The notes: generated by a model not told the origin, from the sequence alone. DNA of 64,000 bases from Arenimonas composti TR7-09 = DSM 18010 (GCF_000426365.1 NZ_AUFF01000008.1:30229-94228), one strand, 5' to 3'; counted from the stretch's first letter, positions 17,041 to 27,260 are shown. Program-made: numbers and translations.

Positions 17041-18270
17041 TCACAGCACCAGCCAGGTGACGAGGCCGAGGAAGGATCCCATGGAGACGACGTCGGTGAG
17101 CGTGGTGAGGAAGATGCTGGAGGCGGTGGCGGGATCGGCGCCGAAGCGCTTGAGGATCAGCGGAATCGTCGCCCCCGACAGCCCCGCGACCATGCAGGCG
17201 AAGGCCATCGCGAACATCGTGATCAGCCCGAGCAGCAGCGCGCTGTCGCCGTCCTGCCGCCAGACCACGAACCACATCGCGATGCCGGCGATGCCGCCGG
17301 TGACCAGGCCATTGAGGGTGCCGAGCACGGCCTCCTTGGTGACCAGCGCGCCGATGCGCATGCCCTTGAGCTCGCCCAGGGTCATGCCGCGCAGCATCAC
17401 CGCCAGCGCCTGGCAGCCGGAGTTGCCGCTCTGGCCGCCGAGCACCGGCAGGAACATCGCCAGCACGACGACCCTGTCGACGGTGTCCTCGAAATAGCCG
17501 ACGACCGCCGCGGCGACGAACACCGTCAGCAGGTTCACCAGCAGCCACGGATTGCGGAACTTGAAGGCGGTCCACAGCGACGACGCCAGCCGCTCCTCGT
17601 TGTCGACACCGACCATCGCGCCGGCCTGCGCCGAGATCTCGAAGGCCTGCTGCTCGAACAGCACCTGTCCGCGCACCTGCCCGACCAGGCGGCCGTCGTC
17701 CTCGCAGACCGGATAGACCGGGTAGTGGCGGGTGACCACCTCGCGCATCGCCTCGACCAGCCGTGCGCCCGGCCGCAGCACGAACGGCGAGCGGATCATC
17801 ACGTCGTCGAGCGCGCGCTCGCGGTCCGCGTAGAGCAGGTCGCGGAAGGCGACGACGCCGAGCAGCCGCTGCTGCGCATCGACCACCCACAGGTAGGTGA
17901 CCAGGCGCACCTTGACCACGTCCCGCAGCGTCTCGATGGCCACCGAAACCGGAGTGCCACTGGCGAACACCGCCGGCGGATCCTCGATCAGGCGGCCGAC
18001 GCTGCCTTCCGGATAGCGCTGGCTGTCCTGCCAGTCGACGCCGGGCGGCGCCGCGGCGATGACCGCGCTGCGCCGCTCCGGGGGCATTTCCGCCAGCAGG
18101 TCGTTCGCGCGGGCGGGTGGCATGCACGCCAGCAAGCGGGCGACGTCGGCCGCCGGCGAGTCGGCGAGGCGGTCGACCGCAGCGGCGGTATCGAGCGCGG
18201 CGAGGCGGGTGGCGCGGGCGGACAGGTCCGGCGCGGCCGGAAGCGTTGCGGACGGAAGCACTTCGGCCAC
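17041..18270 (-). CDS. MgtE-family magnesium transporter (copy B)
   Basis: 409 aa, same architecture as copy A: N domain, CBS pair (TYLWVVDAQQRLLGVVAFRD, YPVYPVCEDDGRLVGQVRG) and five membrane helices. Long stretches are identical to copy A, such as FEQQAFEISAQAGAMVGV and GCQALAVMLRGMTLGEL, so the pair came from a tandem duplication. The start is set at GTG 18270 because GGAG lies 6 nt upstream and no closer in-frame ATG exists; an upstream Met would extend it by about 20 residues. It is divergent from the RND adaptor at 18397. Confidence 0.9.
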   Translation of the reverse strand: MAEVLPSATLPAAPDLSARATRLAALDTAAAVDRLADSPAADVARLLACMPPARANDLLAEMPPERRSAVIAAAPPGVDWQDSQRYPEGSVGRLIEDPPAVFASGTPVSVAIETLRDVVKVRLVTYLWVVDAQQRLLGVVAFRDLLYADRERALDDVMIRSPFVLRPGARLVEAMREVVTRHYPVYPVCEDDGRLVGQVRGQVLFEQQAFEISAQAGAMVGVDNEERLASSLWTAFKFRNPWLLVNLLTVFVAAAVVGYFEDTVDRVVVLAMFLPVLGGQSGNSGCQALAVMLRGMTLGELKGMRIGALVTKEAVLGTLNGLVTGGIAGIAMWFVVWRQDGDSALLLGLITMFAMAFACMVAGLSGATIPLILKRFGADPATASSIFLTTLTDVVSMGSFLGLVTWLVL

Positions 18271-18396
18271 GGTCGTCTCCAGGACGTCGCATCGGGTTGT
18301 CGGGCTAAAGCCTAGCCGAACGGACGGAGCCCGCATGCGCCGGCGCTCACACGGGCATCTGCCACAATCGCCGGCCCACGTCGCCGACCTCCACGC

Positions 18397-19497
18397 ATGT
18401 TCCCGACCGCCTCGCGCTCCGTCCCGGTCCTGCTCGTCGCCCTGCTGCTCGCCGCCTGTGGTGGCACCGGTGACGCCCCCGACACCACCGAGTCCGCCGC
18501 CGCGCTCAGCGTCGCGGTCACCACGCCGGCGACCCGCGACCTGCCGCTGCGCATCGCCGCTTCCGGCGAGATCGCCGCCTGGGAGGAAATGGCGCTCGGG
18601 GTCGAGGTCGGCGGCCAGCGGATCGCGAAGGTGCTGGTCGAGGTCGGCGACGAAGTCGCCGCCGGCCAGCCGCTGCTGCAGCTCGACACCCGCAGCCTGG
18701 AAATGCAGGTACGCATGGCCGAGGCGGCGCTGGCCCAGGCCGACGCCAATCTCGAGGTCGCGGTGGCCAATGCCGCGCGTGGGCGCCGGCTGAAGGAAGA
18801 ACAGCTGATCGCCGCCAGCGACGCCGACCAGCTGATCGCCGGCGAGCTGACCGCGCGGGCGCAGCGGCAGACCGCCCTCGCCCAGCTCGAGAACGCCCGC
18901 CTGCAGCTCGGCTTCGCGACGCTGCGCGCGCCCTACGCCGGCACGATCTCGGCGCGCAGCGTGCAGCCCGGCCAGGTGGCGATGGCCGGCACGGAACTGC
19001 TGCGGCTGATCCGCGACAACCGGCTGGAATGGCGCGCCGAACTGCCGGAAGCCGACCTCGTGCGGATCACCCCGGGCACCGCGGTGCGCCTGCGCGACAA
19101 CGTCGGCGACGCCGTCGAAGGCCGCGTGCGCACGGTCGCCCCGGCGCTCGACGCGCGCAGCCGCACCGGCACCGTCTATGCCGACCTGCCGCAGCCGGGC
19201 GCGCTGCGCGCCGGCATGTTCGCGGCCGGCGAGTTCACCCTCGGCAGCGCCCCGGCCCTCACCGTGCCCGACACCGCCGTCGTCGAACGCGACGGCCACC
19301 GCTACCTGTTCGTGCTCGCCGACGGCGACCGTGTGGCGCAGCGCCGGGTCGAGACCGGCACCCGCAGCGGCGGCCTGGTCGAGGTGCGTTCCGGCCTGCA
19401 GGGCGACGAGCGCGTCGTGACCGAAGGCGCCGGCTTCCTGTCCGAAGGCGACCGTGTGCGCGTCGTCGACGCCGCCGACGCCGCCACCGGGGACTGA
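18397..19497 (+). CDS. RND efflux periplasmic adaptor lipoprotein
   Basis: 366 aa. Signal sequence and lipobox (LLLAACGG) indicate an inner-membrane lipoprotein of the MFP/HlyD family. GVEVGGQRIAKVLVEVGDEV and LRAPYAGTISARSVQPGQV are the two lipoyl half-motifs, separated by an alpha hairpin (about 105-165). It ends 2 nt before the RND transporter gene, so the two form an operon. TolC at 2505 may be the outer-membrane partner, but no outer-membrane gene is in this operon. Substrate unknown. Confidence 0.92.
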   Translation: MFPTASRSVPVLLVALLLAACGGTGDAPDTTESAAALSVAVTTPATRDLPLRIAASGEIAAWEEMALGVEVGGQRIAKVLVEVGDEVAAGQPLLQLDTRSLEMQVRMAEAALAQADANLEVAVANAARGRRLKEEQLIAASDADQLIAGELTARAQRQTALAQLENARLQLGFATLRAPYAGTISARSVQPGQVAMAGTELLRLIRDNRLEWRAELPEADLVRITPGTAVRLRDNVGDAVEGRVRTVAPALDARSRTGTVYADLPQPGALRAGMFAAGEFTLGSAPALTVPDTAVVERDGHRYLFVLADGDRVAQRRVETGTRSGGLVEVRSGLQGDERVVTEGAGFLSEGDRVRVVDAADAATGD

Positions 19498-19499
19498 CG

Positions 19500-22400
19500 A
19501 TGGCGATCAACGTCTCGACCTGGTCGATCAACCGGCCGCTGCCGGCGATCCTCGCCTTCATCCTGCTCGGCATCGTCGGCTTCGTCGGTTTCAGCCAGTT
19601 GCCGGTGTCGCGCTTCCCGGACATCTCGTTCCCCGGCATCACCGTCACGATCGTGCAGCCCGGCGCGACCCCGGCCCAGCTCGAGGCCGAGGTCACGCGC
19701 AAGGTCGAGGACTCGATCGCGACGATCCCCGGCATCAAGAACCTGGTGTCGACCGTGGTCGAGGGCAGCTCGACGACCTTCGTCGAGTTCCCGATCGGCA
19801 AGGACGAGAACGAGGCGCTGGACCTCGTGCGCGACGCCACCACGCGCGTGCGCACCGACCTGCCGGCCGACATCGAGGAACCGGTCGTCGCCAAGCTCGA
19901 GGTCGTCGGCGGCACCCTGGTCACCTACGCGGTCGCCGCCGACGGCATGAGCGAGGACGAGCTGAGCTGGTTCGTCGACAACGAGGTGACCCGGGCGATG
20001 TTCGGCGTCGCCGGCGTCGGCCAGGTCGGGCGCTCCGGCGGCGTCGACCGCGAGGTGCAGGTCGACCTGCGCCCGGGCGTGCTGCAGGCCTTCGGCATCA
20101 CCGCCGGCCAGGTGTCGCAGCAGCTGGCCGCGAGCCAGCTCGAGCGGTCGGGCGGCCGCGCCACCTTCGGCAGCGGCGAGCAGGCCATCCGCGCCGTCGG
20201 CACGGTCGGCACCGCCCAGGACCTGCGAGAATTCCCGATCCGCCTGCCCGACGGCCGCCAGGTGCCGCTGTCGACCCTCGCCGAGGTGCACGACGGCCAC
20301 GAGGAACGCCGCCAGATCGCCCTGCTCGACGGCAAGCCGGTGGTCGCGTTCTCGATCAGCCGCACCCGCGGCAGCAGCGAGATCGAGGTCGGCGCCGGCG
20401 TCGAGGCGGCGGTGCGCGCGCTCGAGGCGGCGCACCCGGGCGTGCGCATCACCCAGGTGTTCTCGACGGTCGAGGAAGTGCACGCCTCGTACGAATCGTC
20501 GATGACGATGCTCTACGAGGGCGCGCTGCTGGCGGTGCTGGTGGTGTGGTTCTTCCTGCGCGACTGGCGCGCGACCTGGATCTCGGCGGTGGCGCTGCCG
20601 CTGTCGATCATCCCGACCTTCGGGGTGATGTGGCTGTTCGATTTCAGCCTGAACATGGTGACCCTGCTGGCCTTGGCGGTGGTGGTCGGCATCCTGGTCG
20701 ACGACGCGATCGTCGAGGTCGAGAACATCGACCGCCACCTGGCGATGGGCAAGGCGCCGAAGCAGGCCGCCACCGATGCCGCCGACGAGATCGGCCTGGC
20801 GGTGATCGCGACCTCGGCGACGCTGGCGGCGGTGTTCGTGCCGGTGGCCTTCATGCCGGGCGTCGCCGGCAAGTTCTTCCTCGAATTCGGCTGGACCGCG
20901 GCGACCGCGGTGCTGTTCTCGCTGCTGGTCGCGCGCCTGCTGACGCCGATGATGGCGGCCTACCAGCTCAAGCCGAAGGCACACGAGGAGAAGGAAGGCC
21001 GGGTGATGCGCTGGTACCTGCGCTGCGTCGAGTGGGCGCTGGCGCACCGCGGCCTCACGCTGCTCGCCGCGCTGCTGATGTTCATCGGTTCGCTCGGCAT
21101 CGCGGCGGCGATTCCGGCGACCTTCATCCCCGGCTCCGACCTCGGCCGCAGCAACCTGAGCCTGGAGCTGCCGCCGGGGGCGCGGCTCGAGCAGACCGTG
21201 GCGGTGTCCGAACGCGCCCGCGCCCTGCTCGCCGACCTGCCGGAGCTGCGCCAGGCCTACGCCACGGTCGGCGGCGTCGTCGATTTCGGCGATCCGAACG
21301 TCAGCGGCATCCCCGACACCCGCAAGGCGGTGATGGTGCTCGACTGGGGCCCGGCCGGCGACCGCGACCGTTCCCAGGACGAGCTCGAGGCGATCGTGCG
21401 CGAGCGGCTCGCGGTGATCCCGGGCGTGCGCCAGCGCTTCATCAGCAGCGAACCGGGCGAGCAGATGCAGGTGGTGCTGGCCGGCGACGACCCGCGTGCG
21501 CTCTACGCGGCGGCGCAGTCGCTGGACCGCGAGCTGCGCACGATCCAGGGCCTGGGCACGATCAGCTCGACCGCGGCGCTGCTGCGGCCGGAGATCGTGA
21601 TCGTGCCGGACGCGCGCCGCGCCGCCGACCTCGGCGTCTCGACCTTCGACATCGCCGAGGCCGCGCGCATCGCCACCAGCGGCGACTACCGGCAGCGGCT
21701 TGCGAAGCTCAACCTCGCCGACCGCCAGATCCCGATCCGCGTGCGCATGGCCGAGGAGCAACTCTCCGACGAGGACCTGCTGGCGCTGATGCGGGTGCCG
21801 AGCGCGAACGGCGGCACGGTGCCGCTGGCGGCGGTGGCGGAGATCACCCGCGGCAGCGGCCCGGCGGTGATCAACCGCCTCGGCCGCGCCCGCCAGGTGA
21901 CCTTCACCGCCGAGCTCGGTGGCCGCCCGCTCGGCGACGTCATGAACGAGGTCAACGCGCTGCCGACGCTGGCGAGCCTGCCACCCGGCGTGCGCACCCA
22001 GCCCTACGGCGACGCCGAAATCTTCGTCGAGCTGTTCGTCGGCTTCGCGCTGGCGATGGCGGCCGGCCTGTTCTGCGTGTACGCCGTGCTGCTCCTGCTG
22101 TTCAACCACGCCAGCCACCCGCTGATCATCCTGATGGCGGTGCCGCTGTCGGCCGGCGGCGCCTTCGGCCTGATGTTCCTGACCGGTACCCTGCTGTCGC
22201 TGCCGGCGCTGATCGGCCTGCTGATGCTGATCGGCATCGCGACGAAGAACTCGATCCTGCTGGTCGACTACGCGGTGGTCGCCGAGGACGAGCACGGGCT
22301 GTCGATGCACGACGCGCTGGTCGACGCCTGCCGCAAGCGCGCGCGGCCGGTGATCATGACCTCGATCGCGATGAGTGCCGGCATGCTGCCGATCGCGCTC

Positions 22401-22574
22401 GGTTTCGGCGCCGATGCGGCGTTCCGGCAGCCGATGGCGGTCGCGGTGATCGGTGGCCTGATCACCTCGACGGTGCTGAGCCTGGTGGTGATCCCGGCGG
22501 CGTTCGCGAGCCTCGAAAGCTTCCTGCGCTGGCTGAAGGCCCGCTGGCGCCGCCGCGAGCCGGCTGCCGCCTGA
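19500..22574 (+). CDS. RND efflux transporter, inner-membrane pump
   Basis: 1024 aa, the normal RND length, with twelve membrane helices and two large periplasmic loops. It opens with STWSINRPLPAILAFILLG; TM4 carries VVGILVDDAIVEVENIDRH with the proton-relay Asp pair, and TM10-11 has GIATKNSILLVDYA. It is proton-driven and works with the adaptor 2 nt upstream. Sequence style (PVSRFPDISFPGITVTIVQP) is that of HAE-1-like or general RND pumps rather than heavy-metal CusA types. No local regulator is adjacent, so control is unclear. Confidence 0.94.
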   Translation: MAINVSTWSINRPLPAILAFILLGIVGFVGFSQLPVSRFPDISFPGITVTIVQPGATPAQLEAEVTRKVEDSIATIPGIKNLVSTVVEGSSTTFVEFPIGKDENEALDLVRDATTRVRTDLPADIEEPVVAKLEVVGGTLVTYAVAADGMSEDELSWFVDNEVTRAMFGVAGVGQVGRSGGVDREVQVDLRPGVLQAFGITAGQVSQQLAASQLERSGGRATFGSGEQAIRAVGTVGTAQDLREFPIRLPDGRQVPLSTLAEVHDGHEERRQIALLDGKPVVAFSISRTRGSSEIEVGAGVEAAVRALEAAHPGVRITQVFSTVEEVHASYESSMTMLYEGALLAVLVVWFFLRDWRATWISAVALPLSIIPTFGVMWLFDFSLNMVTLLALAVVVGILVDDAIVEVENIDRHLAMGKAPKQAATDAADEIGLAVIATSATLAAVFVPVAFMPGVAGKFFLEFGWTAATAVLFSLLVARLLTPMMAAYQLKPKAHEEKEGRVMRWYLRCVEWALAHRGLTLLAALLMFIGSLGIAAAIPATFIPGSDLGRSNLSLELPPGARLEQTVAVSERARALLADLPELRQAYATVGGVVDFGDPNVSGIPDTRKAVMVLDWGPAGDRDRSQDELEAIVRERLAVIPGVRQRFISSEPGEQMQVVLAGDDPRALYAAAQSLDRELRTIQGLGTISSTAALLRPEIVIVPDARRAADLGVSTFDIAEAARIATSGDYRQRLAKLNLADRQIPIRVRMAEEQLSDEDLLALMRVPSANGGTVPLAAVAEITRGSGPAVINRLGRARQVTFTAELGGRPLGDVMNEVNALPTLASLPPGVRTQPYGDAEIFVELFVGFALAMAAGLFCVYAVLLLLFNHASHPLIILMAVPLSAGGAFGLMFLTGTLLSLPALIGLLMLIGIATKNSILLVDYAVVAEDEHGLSMHDALVDACRKRARPVIMTSIAMSAGMLPIALGFGADAAFRQPMAVAVIGGLITSTVLSLVVIPAAFASLESFLRWLKARWRRREPAAA

Positions 22575-22638
22575 ACGGGCGGCACCGCGGCGCGGCGCAT
22601 TCACCCGCCGCTGCCGCCGACGGCGCGACGATGCGCGC

Positions 22639-23400
22639 ATGAACATGTCGCTCGCGGTCGGCGAAGTGCGGTTTTCCCTGGTGGTGCCGGCCTGGAACGA
22701 GGCGGCGCGGTTGCCGGCGCTGTTCGACTCGATCGACGCCGCCCGCGGCCGCTGGATCCTCGCCGGCCGCGATCCGCAGGCGATCGAGATCATCGTCGCC
22801 GACAACGGCAGCAACGACGGCACGCCGACGATCGCGGCGATGCGCGGCGCCCGCGTCGCCGAGGTCCTGCCGCGGCGCATCGCCGCCGCCCGCAACGGCG
22901 GCGCGGCGGTGGCCCGTGGCGAACTGATCGGCTTCGTCGATGCCGACAGCCGCATCCACCCCGATGCCTTCCTCGCGATCGACGCGGCGATGTCCGACCC
23001 GGCGGTCGTCGGCGGCGCCACCGGGGTGACGATGGAACGCTGGTCGGCCGGCATCGCCCTGACTTATGCACTCGGCCTGCCGGTGGTCTGGGCGACCGGC
23101 TTCGACAGCGGCATCGTGTTCTGCCGGCGCGCCGACTTCCGCGCCCTCGGCGGCTACGACGAGGACCGGGCGATCGCCGAAGACGTCGACTTCATGCGCC
23201 GCCTGTCGCGGCTGGGGCGCAGTCGCGGCCAGCGCCTGCGCCGGCTGCGCCGGGCCAGGACGGTGACCTCGACCCGCAAGTGGGACGAGCACGGCGACTG
23301 GCATTACCTGCTGCAGATGCCGGCGGTCGGCTGGCGCCTGCTGCGCGATCCGCGGGCGTTGCCCGACTTCGCCCGTCGCTACTGGTACGACGGCCGCTGA
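22639..23400 (+). CDS. GT2 family glycosyltransferase
   Basis: 253 aa GT-A fold enzyme. FSLVVPAWNEAARLPALFDS opens the nucleotide-sugar domain, VADNGSNDGT follows, and FVDADSRIHP contains the metal-binding DXD. FRALGGYDEDRAIAEDVDFM is the typical GT2 acceptor region. No transmembrane segment is evident. It lies 64 bp after the RND pump and 75 bp before a GGDEF-EAL gene; no functional link is obvious. MSLAVGEV two codons later is an alternative start. Confidence 0.85.
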   Translation: MNMSLAVGEVRFSLVVPAWNEAARLPALFDSIDAARGRWILAGRDPQAIEIIVADNGSNDGTPTIAAMRGARVAEVLPRRIAAARNGGAAVARGELIGFVDADSRIHPDAFLAIDAAMSDPAVVGGATGVTMERWSAGIALTYALGLPVVWATGFDSGIVFCRRADFRALGGYDEDRAIAEDVDFMRRLSRLGRSRGQRLRRLRRARTVTSTRKWDEHGDWHYLLQMPAVGWRLLRDPRALPDFARRYWYDGR

Positions 23401-23475
23401 GCCCGGAGGCCCCGGCCGGCGCCGGCTGGAGTAGGCTGGTCCGGGGGAAGCCAGCCGGGACCCAGGGGGAATCCG

Positions 23476-25773
23476 ATGGCACGCGGCATCCGTTCGCGGT
23501 TGCTGATGACGACACTGTTGATGGCGCTGGTCGTCGTCGGCATCGCCCTGCCGCTGGCCGACGCGGTGATCGGCGTGAAGTTCGGCGCGTTCGAGGTGGG
23601 CAAGGCGCGCGACGACGCCGACCGCCTGCAGCTGCTGCTTTCCGAACGCATGGAGCGCTTGCGCGCCCAGGTCGTCGACTACGCCGAATGGGTCGACGCG
23701 GTCGACTACATGCGCGGCGCCGACAACGGCTTCATCGCCGAGAACATCACCGCGGACGGCATGGACAACTTCGGCGTCGACCGGGTATTCGTGCTCGGCC
23801 CCGCGCTCGAGGTGCGCGACGCCAGCGAACTGGTGCTGCCCCCTGGCCGGGCGCCGAAGCTGCAGGCGCTGCCGGCCGAGCGCCTGCGTCCGGTCCTCGC
23901 CGACAGCCGCGTGCGCGGCATCCACAATCGCCGCGGCGGTCGCGCCTTCCTGATGCCGATCGACGGCGAGTGGTTCCTGGTCGCGGTCGCGGCGGTGATC
24001 GATCCGAATGACCTCGCAGGCAGCCGCGATGCCGGCGTCATCGGCTTCGCCAGCGCGATCAGCGGCCGCCGCGGCGAAGAGATCGAGGCGGTGGCGAAGC
24101 TGCCGCTGCGGCTGACGACCGAACCCGCCGGCCCGCTCGGCTCGCGCCTCGACGGCGACGAGGTGCACACGGTGCGGCGGCTGCTCGACAGCGACGGCGA
24201 GCCGACCGCCTGGCTCGACCTGCATCATCCGCGGCCACTGGCGGCGCAGACGCGGATCGCACGGATCCTGCTGCTGGCGATGGCGGTCGGCATCTTCGTC
24301 GTCGGCAGCCTGCTCGTCTGGCAGCTGGTCGACCGCCGGCTGATCCGCCGCCTCGAGCGCATGCATGCCGAACTGGATGCGCTCGCCGGCGGCCGCCGCG
24401 AGGCGCTGGCGGTCAGCGGCGCCGGTGACGAGATCGATGCCCTCGCCGGCCGCTTCAACCTGCTCGTCGGCGAGCTCGGCGAAGTCAGCCGGCGCTGGGC
24501 CCACGAGGCCTCGCACGACGCCCTGACCGGCCTCGGCAACCGCGCCAGCCTGCTGCGCACGCTCGACGCCGAAGGCCATGGCGACACCGCGGCGACCCTG
24601 CTGCTGGTCGACCTGGACGGCTTCAAGGCGGTCAACGAACTGTTCGGCCACGCGCTCGGCGACCACGTGCTCACCCGCGTCGCGCACCGGCTGCGGGAAG
24701 CCGACCTGGCCGCCGACGCCTGGCGCATCGGTGGCGACGAGTTCGCGCTGCGGCTGCCGGGCGCCGATCCCGAACATGCCCTCGCCACCGCGGCAAGGCT
24801 GCGCGAGGCGGTCGCCGGCCTGGCGCTGTCCGGGGTGGCGCGCGGCGTGCTGCACGCCTGCGTCGGCGTCGCCCTGCGCGAACCCGGCCAGGCCCTGCGC
24901 GGCGAGGAGTTCCTGCAGCGCGCCGAGGTCGCCCTGCACGCCGCGAAGACCGGCCGTTCCGGCGGCATCGCGATGTTCGACGCGGCGATGCTGCTGTCCC
25001 TGCAGGAGGACGCAGCGCTGGCGCGGGCGCTGGACCGGGCGATCCTCGACGGCGGCATCGAGCCCTGGTTCCAGCCGATCGTCGCCGCCGCCGACGGCCG
25101 CGTGCGCGGCTTCGAGGTGCTGGCGCGCTGGCGCCACCGCGACGCCGGCTGGATCGCGCCGGCGCGCTTCATCGCCGTCGCCGAACGCAACCACCTCGCC
25201 GCCGGGGTCGACCGCCTCGTGCTGCGCCAGGCCCTGCAGGCCCTGCCCCGGCTGCAGGCCGCGGCGCCCGGGGTCGGGCTGTCGGTGAACGCGTCGGCGC
25301 AGAGCCTGCTCGACGGCAGCTACATCGAGGCGGTGAGCGCGATGCTCGGCGACGCTCCGGCGCTGGCACCGGCGCTGACCCTGGAGATCACCGAAACCGC
25401 CTTCAGCGAGAACGAGCAGGCACTGGTGCCGCCGGTGGAAGCCCTGCGCGGGCTCGGCGTGCGCGTCGTGCTCGACGACTTCGGCGTCGGCCACAGCTCG
25501 CTGGCGCGGCTGGCGCATCTGCGCCCGGCCGGGATCAAGCTCGACGGCGCCTTCGTGCGCCAGCGCCGCGACGGCGGCGACCGCATCTGCCGCGCGGTGA
25601 TCGGCCTGGCGCACGAGTTCGACATCGCGGTCACCGCGGAGTGGATCGAAACCGCCGAGGACGCCGCCTGTCTGCGCGACTGGAAGTGCGACACCCTGCA
25701 GGGCAACCACTTCGCGGCGCCGATGCCGCTGGCCGCGACCCTGGCCTGGATGCAGGAGCCGCTGCGGGCGTGA
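23476..25773 (+). CDS. Membrane-bound GGDEF-EAL protein with periplasmic CHASE4-like sensor
   Basis: 765 aa. An N-terminal membrane helix (10-32), a periplasmic sensor of about 230 residues (DYAEWVDAVDYMRG and ENITADGMDNFGVDRVFVL fit CHASE4) and a second helix (about 263-287) lead through a HAMP-like linker to GGDEF and EAL. The cyclase signature GGDEF (about 418) is intact. EAL reads EVL (FEVLARWRH), but EITETAF, DDFGVGHSSL and the following Lys-x-Asp (KLD) are kept, so phosphodiesterase activity is possible. It makes and/or breaks c-di-GMP at the membrane in response to an unknown periplasmic signal. Confidence 0.88.
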   Translation: MARGIRSRLLMTTLLMALVVVGIALPLADAVIGVKFGAFEVGKARDDADRLQLLLSERMERLRAQVVDYAEWVDAVDYMRGADNGFIAENITADGMDNFGVDRVFVLGPALEVRDASELVLPPGRAPKLQALPAERLRPVLADSRVRGIHNRRGGRAFLMPIDGEWFLVAVAAVIDPNDLAGSRDAGVIGFASAISGRRGEEIEAVAKLPLRLTTEPAGPLGSRLDGDEVHTVRRLLDSDGEPTAWLDLHHPRPLAAQTRIARILLLAMAVGIFVVGSLLVWQLVDRRLIRRLERMHAELDALAGGRREALAVSGAGDEIDALAGRFNLLVGELGEVSRRWAHEASHDALTGLGNRASLLRTLDAEGHGDTAATLLLVDLDGFKAVNELFGHALGDHVLTRVAHRLREADLAADAWRIGGDEFALRLPGADPEHALATAARLREAVAGLALSGVARGVLHACVGVALREPGQALRGEEFLQRAEVALHAAKTGRSGGIAMFDAAMLLSLQEDAALARALDRAILDGGIEPWFQPIVAAADGRVRGFEVLARWRHRDAGWIAPARFIAVAERNHLAAGVDRLVLRQALQALPRLQAAAPGVGLSVNASAQSLLDGSYIEAVSAMLGDAPALAPALTLEITETAFSENEQALVPPVEALRGLGVRVVLDDFGVGHSSLARLAHLRPAGIKLDGAFVRQRRDGGDRICRAVIGLAHEFDIAVTAEWIETAEDAACLRDWKCDTLQGNHFAAPMPLAATLAWMQEPLRA

Positions 25774-25862
25774 CCATCGGCCGGTTGCCGCCCGGCGACG
25801 CGGGCGGTTAGGGTGGCCGGCGCTGCGGCGCGCGTGTTCGCCGCACCCTACCCGGAGTCCCT

Positions 25863-27260
25863 ATGCCACGCGTCCCGTTGCTGGCCGCCGCCCTCGCGAT
25901 CGCCCTCGCGAGCCCCCTCCATGCCGCCGGCCCGGCCGCGCCGCCGGCGACCCCGGCCGCCACCGGCGCCGCGGCCGCCGCCGAGCCCGGCGCGGTCGTG
26001 CCGGGTGCCGCCGACATCGTCGTGCATACGCTCGGCAACGGCATGAAGATCGTGATCTGGCCCGACCACGACATCCCGAACGTCGCGATGTACACCTGGT
26101 ACCGCGTCGGCGGGCGCAACGAGTACCCGGGCATCACCGGCATGGCGCACTACTTCGAGCACATGATGTTCAACGGCACGAAGACACGCGCGCCCGGCGA
26201 ATTCGACCGCACGATGGAAGCCGCCGGCGGCGCCAACAACGCCTACACCAGCAACGACGTCACCGTTTACCAGGACTGGTTCCCGCGCAGCGCGCTGGAA
26301 ACCATCTTCGAGCTCGAGGGCGACCGCATGGCCAACCTCGACTTCGATCCGGAGGTGGTCGAGAGCGAGCGCGGCGTCGTCTATTCCGAACGCCGCACCC
26401 GCGTCGACGACGACGGCTTCGGCACCCTGATCGAGCAGATGCAGGCCACCGCCTTCGTCGCCCACCCGTACCAGTTCCCGGTGATCGGCTGGCCGTCGGA
26501 CATCGAGAACTGGAAGCTCGAGGACCTGCGCGACTTCTACCGGACCTATTACGCGCCGAACAACGCGACGATGTTCGTGGTCGGCGACGTGACGCCGGAA
26601 GAGATCATCGCGCTCGCCGAGAAGTACATCGCGCCGATCCCGGCGCAGGCGCCGCCGGAGCCGATCACCACCGTCGAGCCGGCGCAGGCCGGCGAACGCC
26701 GCATCGTCGTGCGCAAGGAAGGCATCCAGGCGCCGCTGCTGGCGATGGCCTGGCATGCGCCGGCGGCGACCGAGGACGACTGGCTGGCGCTGCAGGTGCT
26801 GCTCGGCCTGCTCGGTGACGGCGATTCCTCGCGCCTGCACCAGCGCCTGGTCGAGCGCGACGCGATCGCGGTGGCGACCGGCAGCGACCTCGACCGCGGT
26901 TTCGACCCGGGCCTGGGCTGGGTCTACGCGATCCTGCCGCCCGGCGGCGATCCGGCCGCGGTGGAGCGCGCGGTCGACGAGGAAATCGCCCGCATCGCCA
27001 GCGAAGGCCCGACCGCGGCCGAGCTGGAGAAGGCGCGCAAGGCCGCGCGCGCCGGTTTCTGGCGCGGCATGCAGACCATCAGCGGCAAGGCCCAGGCGCT
27101 GGGCTCCTACGAAACCTTCCACGGCGACTGGCGCAAGCTGTTCGAGGCCCCGGCGCAGTTCGACGCGATCACCGCCGAGGACGTGAAGCGGGTCGCCGCG
27201 CGCGTGCTCGTCGCCGACAACCGCACGCTGGGCACCCTGGTGCCGACCGCCGAAGAATGA
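25863..27260 (+). CDS. M16 family zinc metallopeptidase, catalytic subunit
   Basis: 465 aa with a signal peptide (MPRVPLLAAALAIALASPLHA) and an Ala/Pro-rich spacer. The inverted zinc motif HXXEH is intact (H96-YF-E99-H100, in MAHYFEHMMFNGT) and the downstream Glu region ESERGVVYSERR follows at the usual distance. Two M16 halves are visible (about 50-230 and 240-440). It overlaps the next gene by 4 bp (ATGA), so both subunits are made together. This matches two-chain periplasmic M16B proteases in which one chain is catalytic. Confidence 0.93.
   Translation: MPRVPLLAAALAIALASPLHAAGPAAPPATPAATGAAAAAEPGAVVPGAADIVVHTLGNGMKIVIWPDHDIPNVAMYTWYRVGGRNEYPGITGMAHYFEHMMFNGTKTRAPGEFDRTMEAAGGANNAYTSNDVTVYQDWFPRSALETIFELEGDRMANLDFDPEVVESERGVVYSERRTRVDDDGFGTLIEQMQATAFVAHPYQFPVIGWPSDIENWKLEDLRDFYRTYYAPNNATMFVVGDVTPEEIIALAEKYIAPIPAQAPPEPITTVEPAQAGERRIVVRKEGIQAPLLAMAWHAPAATEDDWLALQVLLGLLGDGDSSRLHQRLVERDAIAVATGSDLDRGFDPGLGWVYAILPPGGDPAAVERAVDEEIARIASEGPTAAELEKARKAARAGFWRGMQTISGKAQALGSYETFHGDWRKLFEAPAQFDAITAEDVKRVAARVLVADNRTLGTLVPTAEE

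Noticed and set aside
19302..23054. A 1250-codon open frame antisense to the RND pump
   Set aside because: Low-complexity His/Arg/Gln-rich translation; the plus strand encodes complete adaptor, pump and GT2 proteins.
22462..25710. A 1082-codon open frame antisense to GT2 and GGDEF-EAL genes
   Set aside because: No signature; the plus-strand genes have full catalytic motifs and starts.
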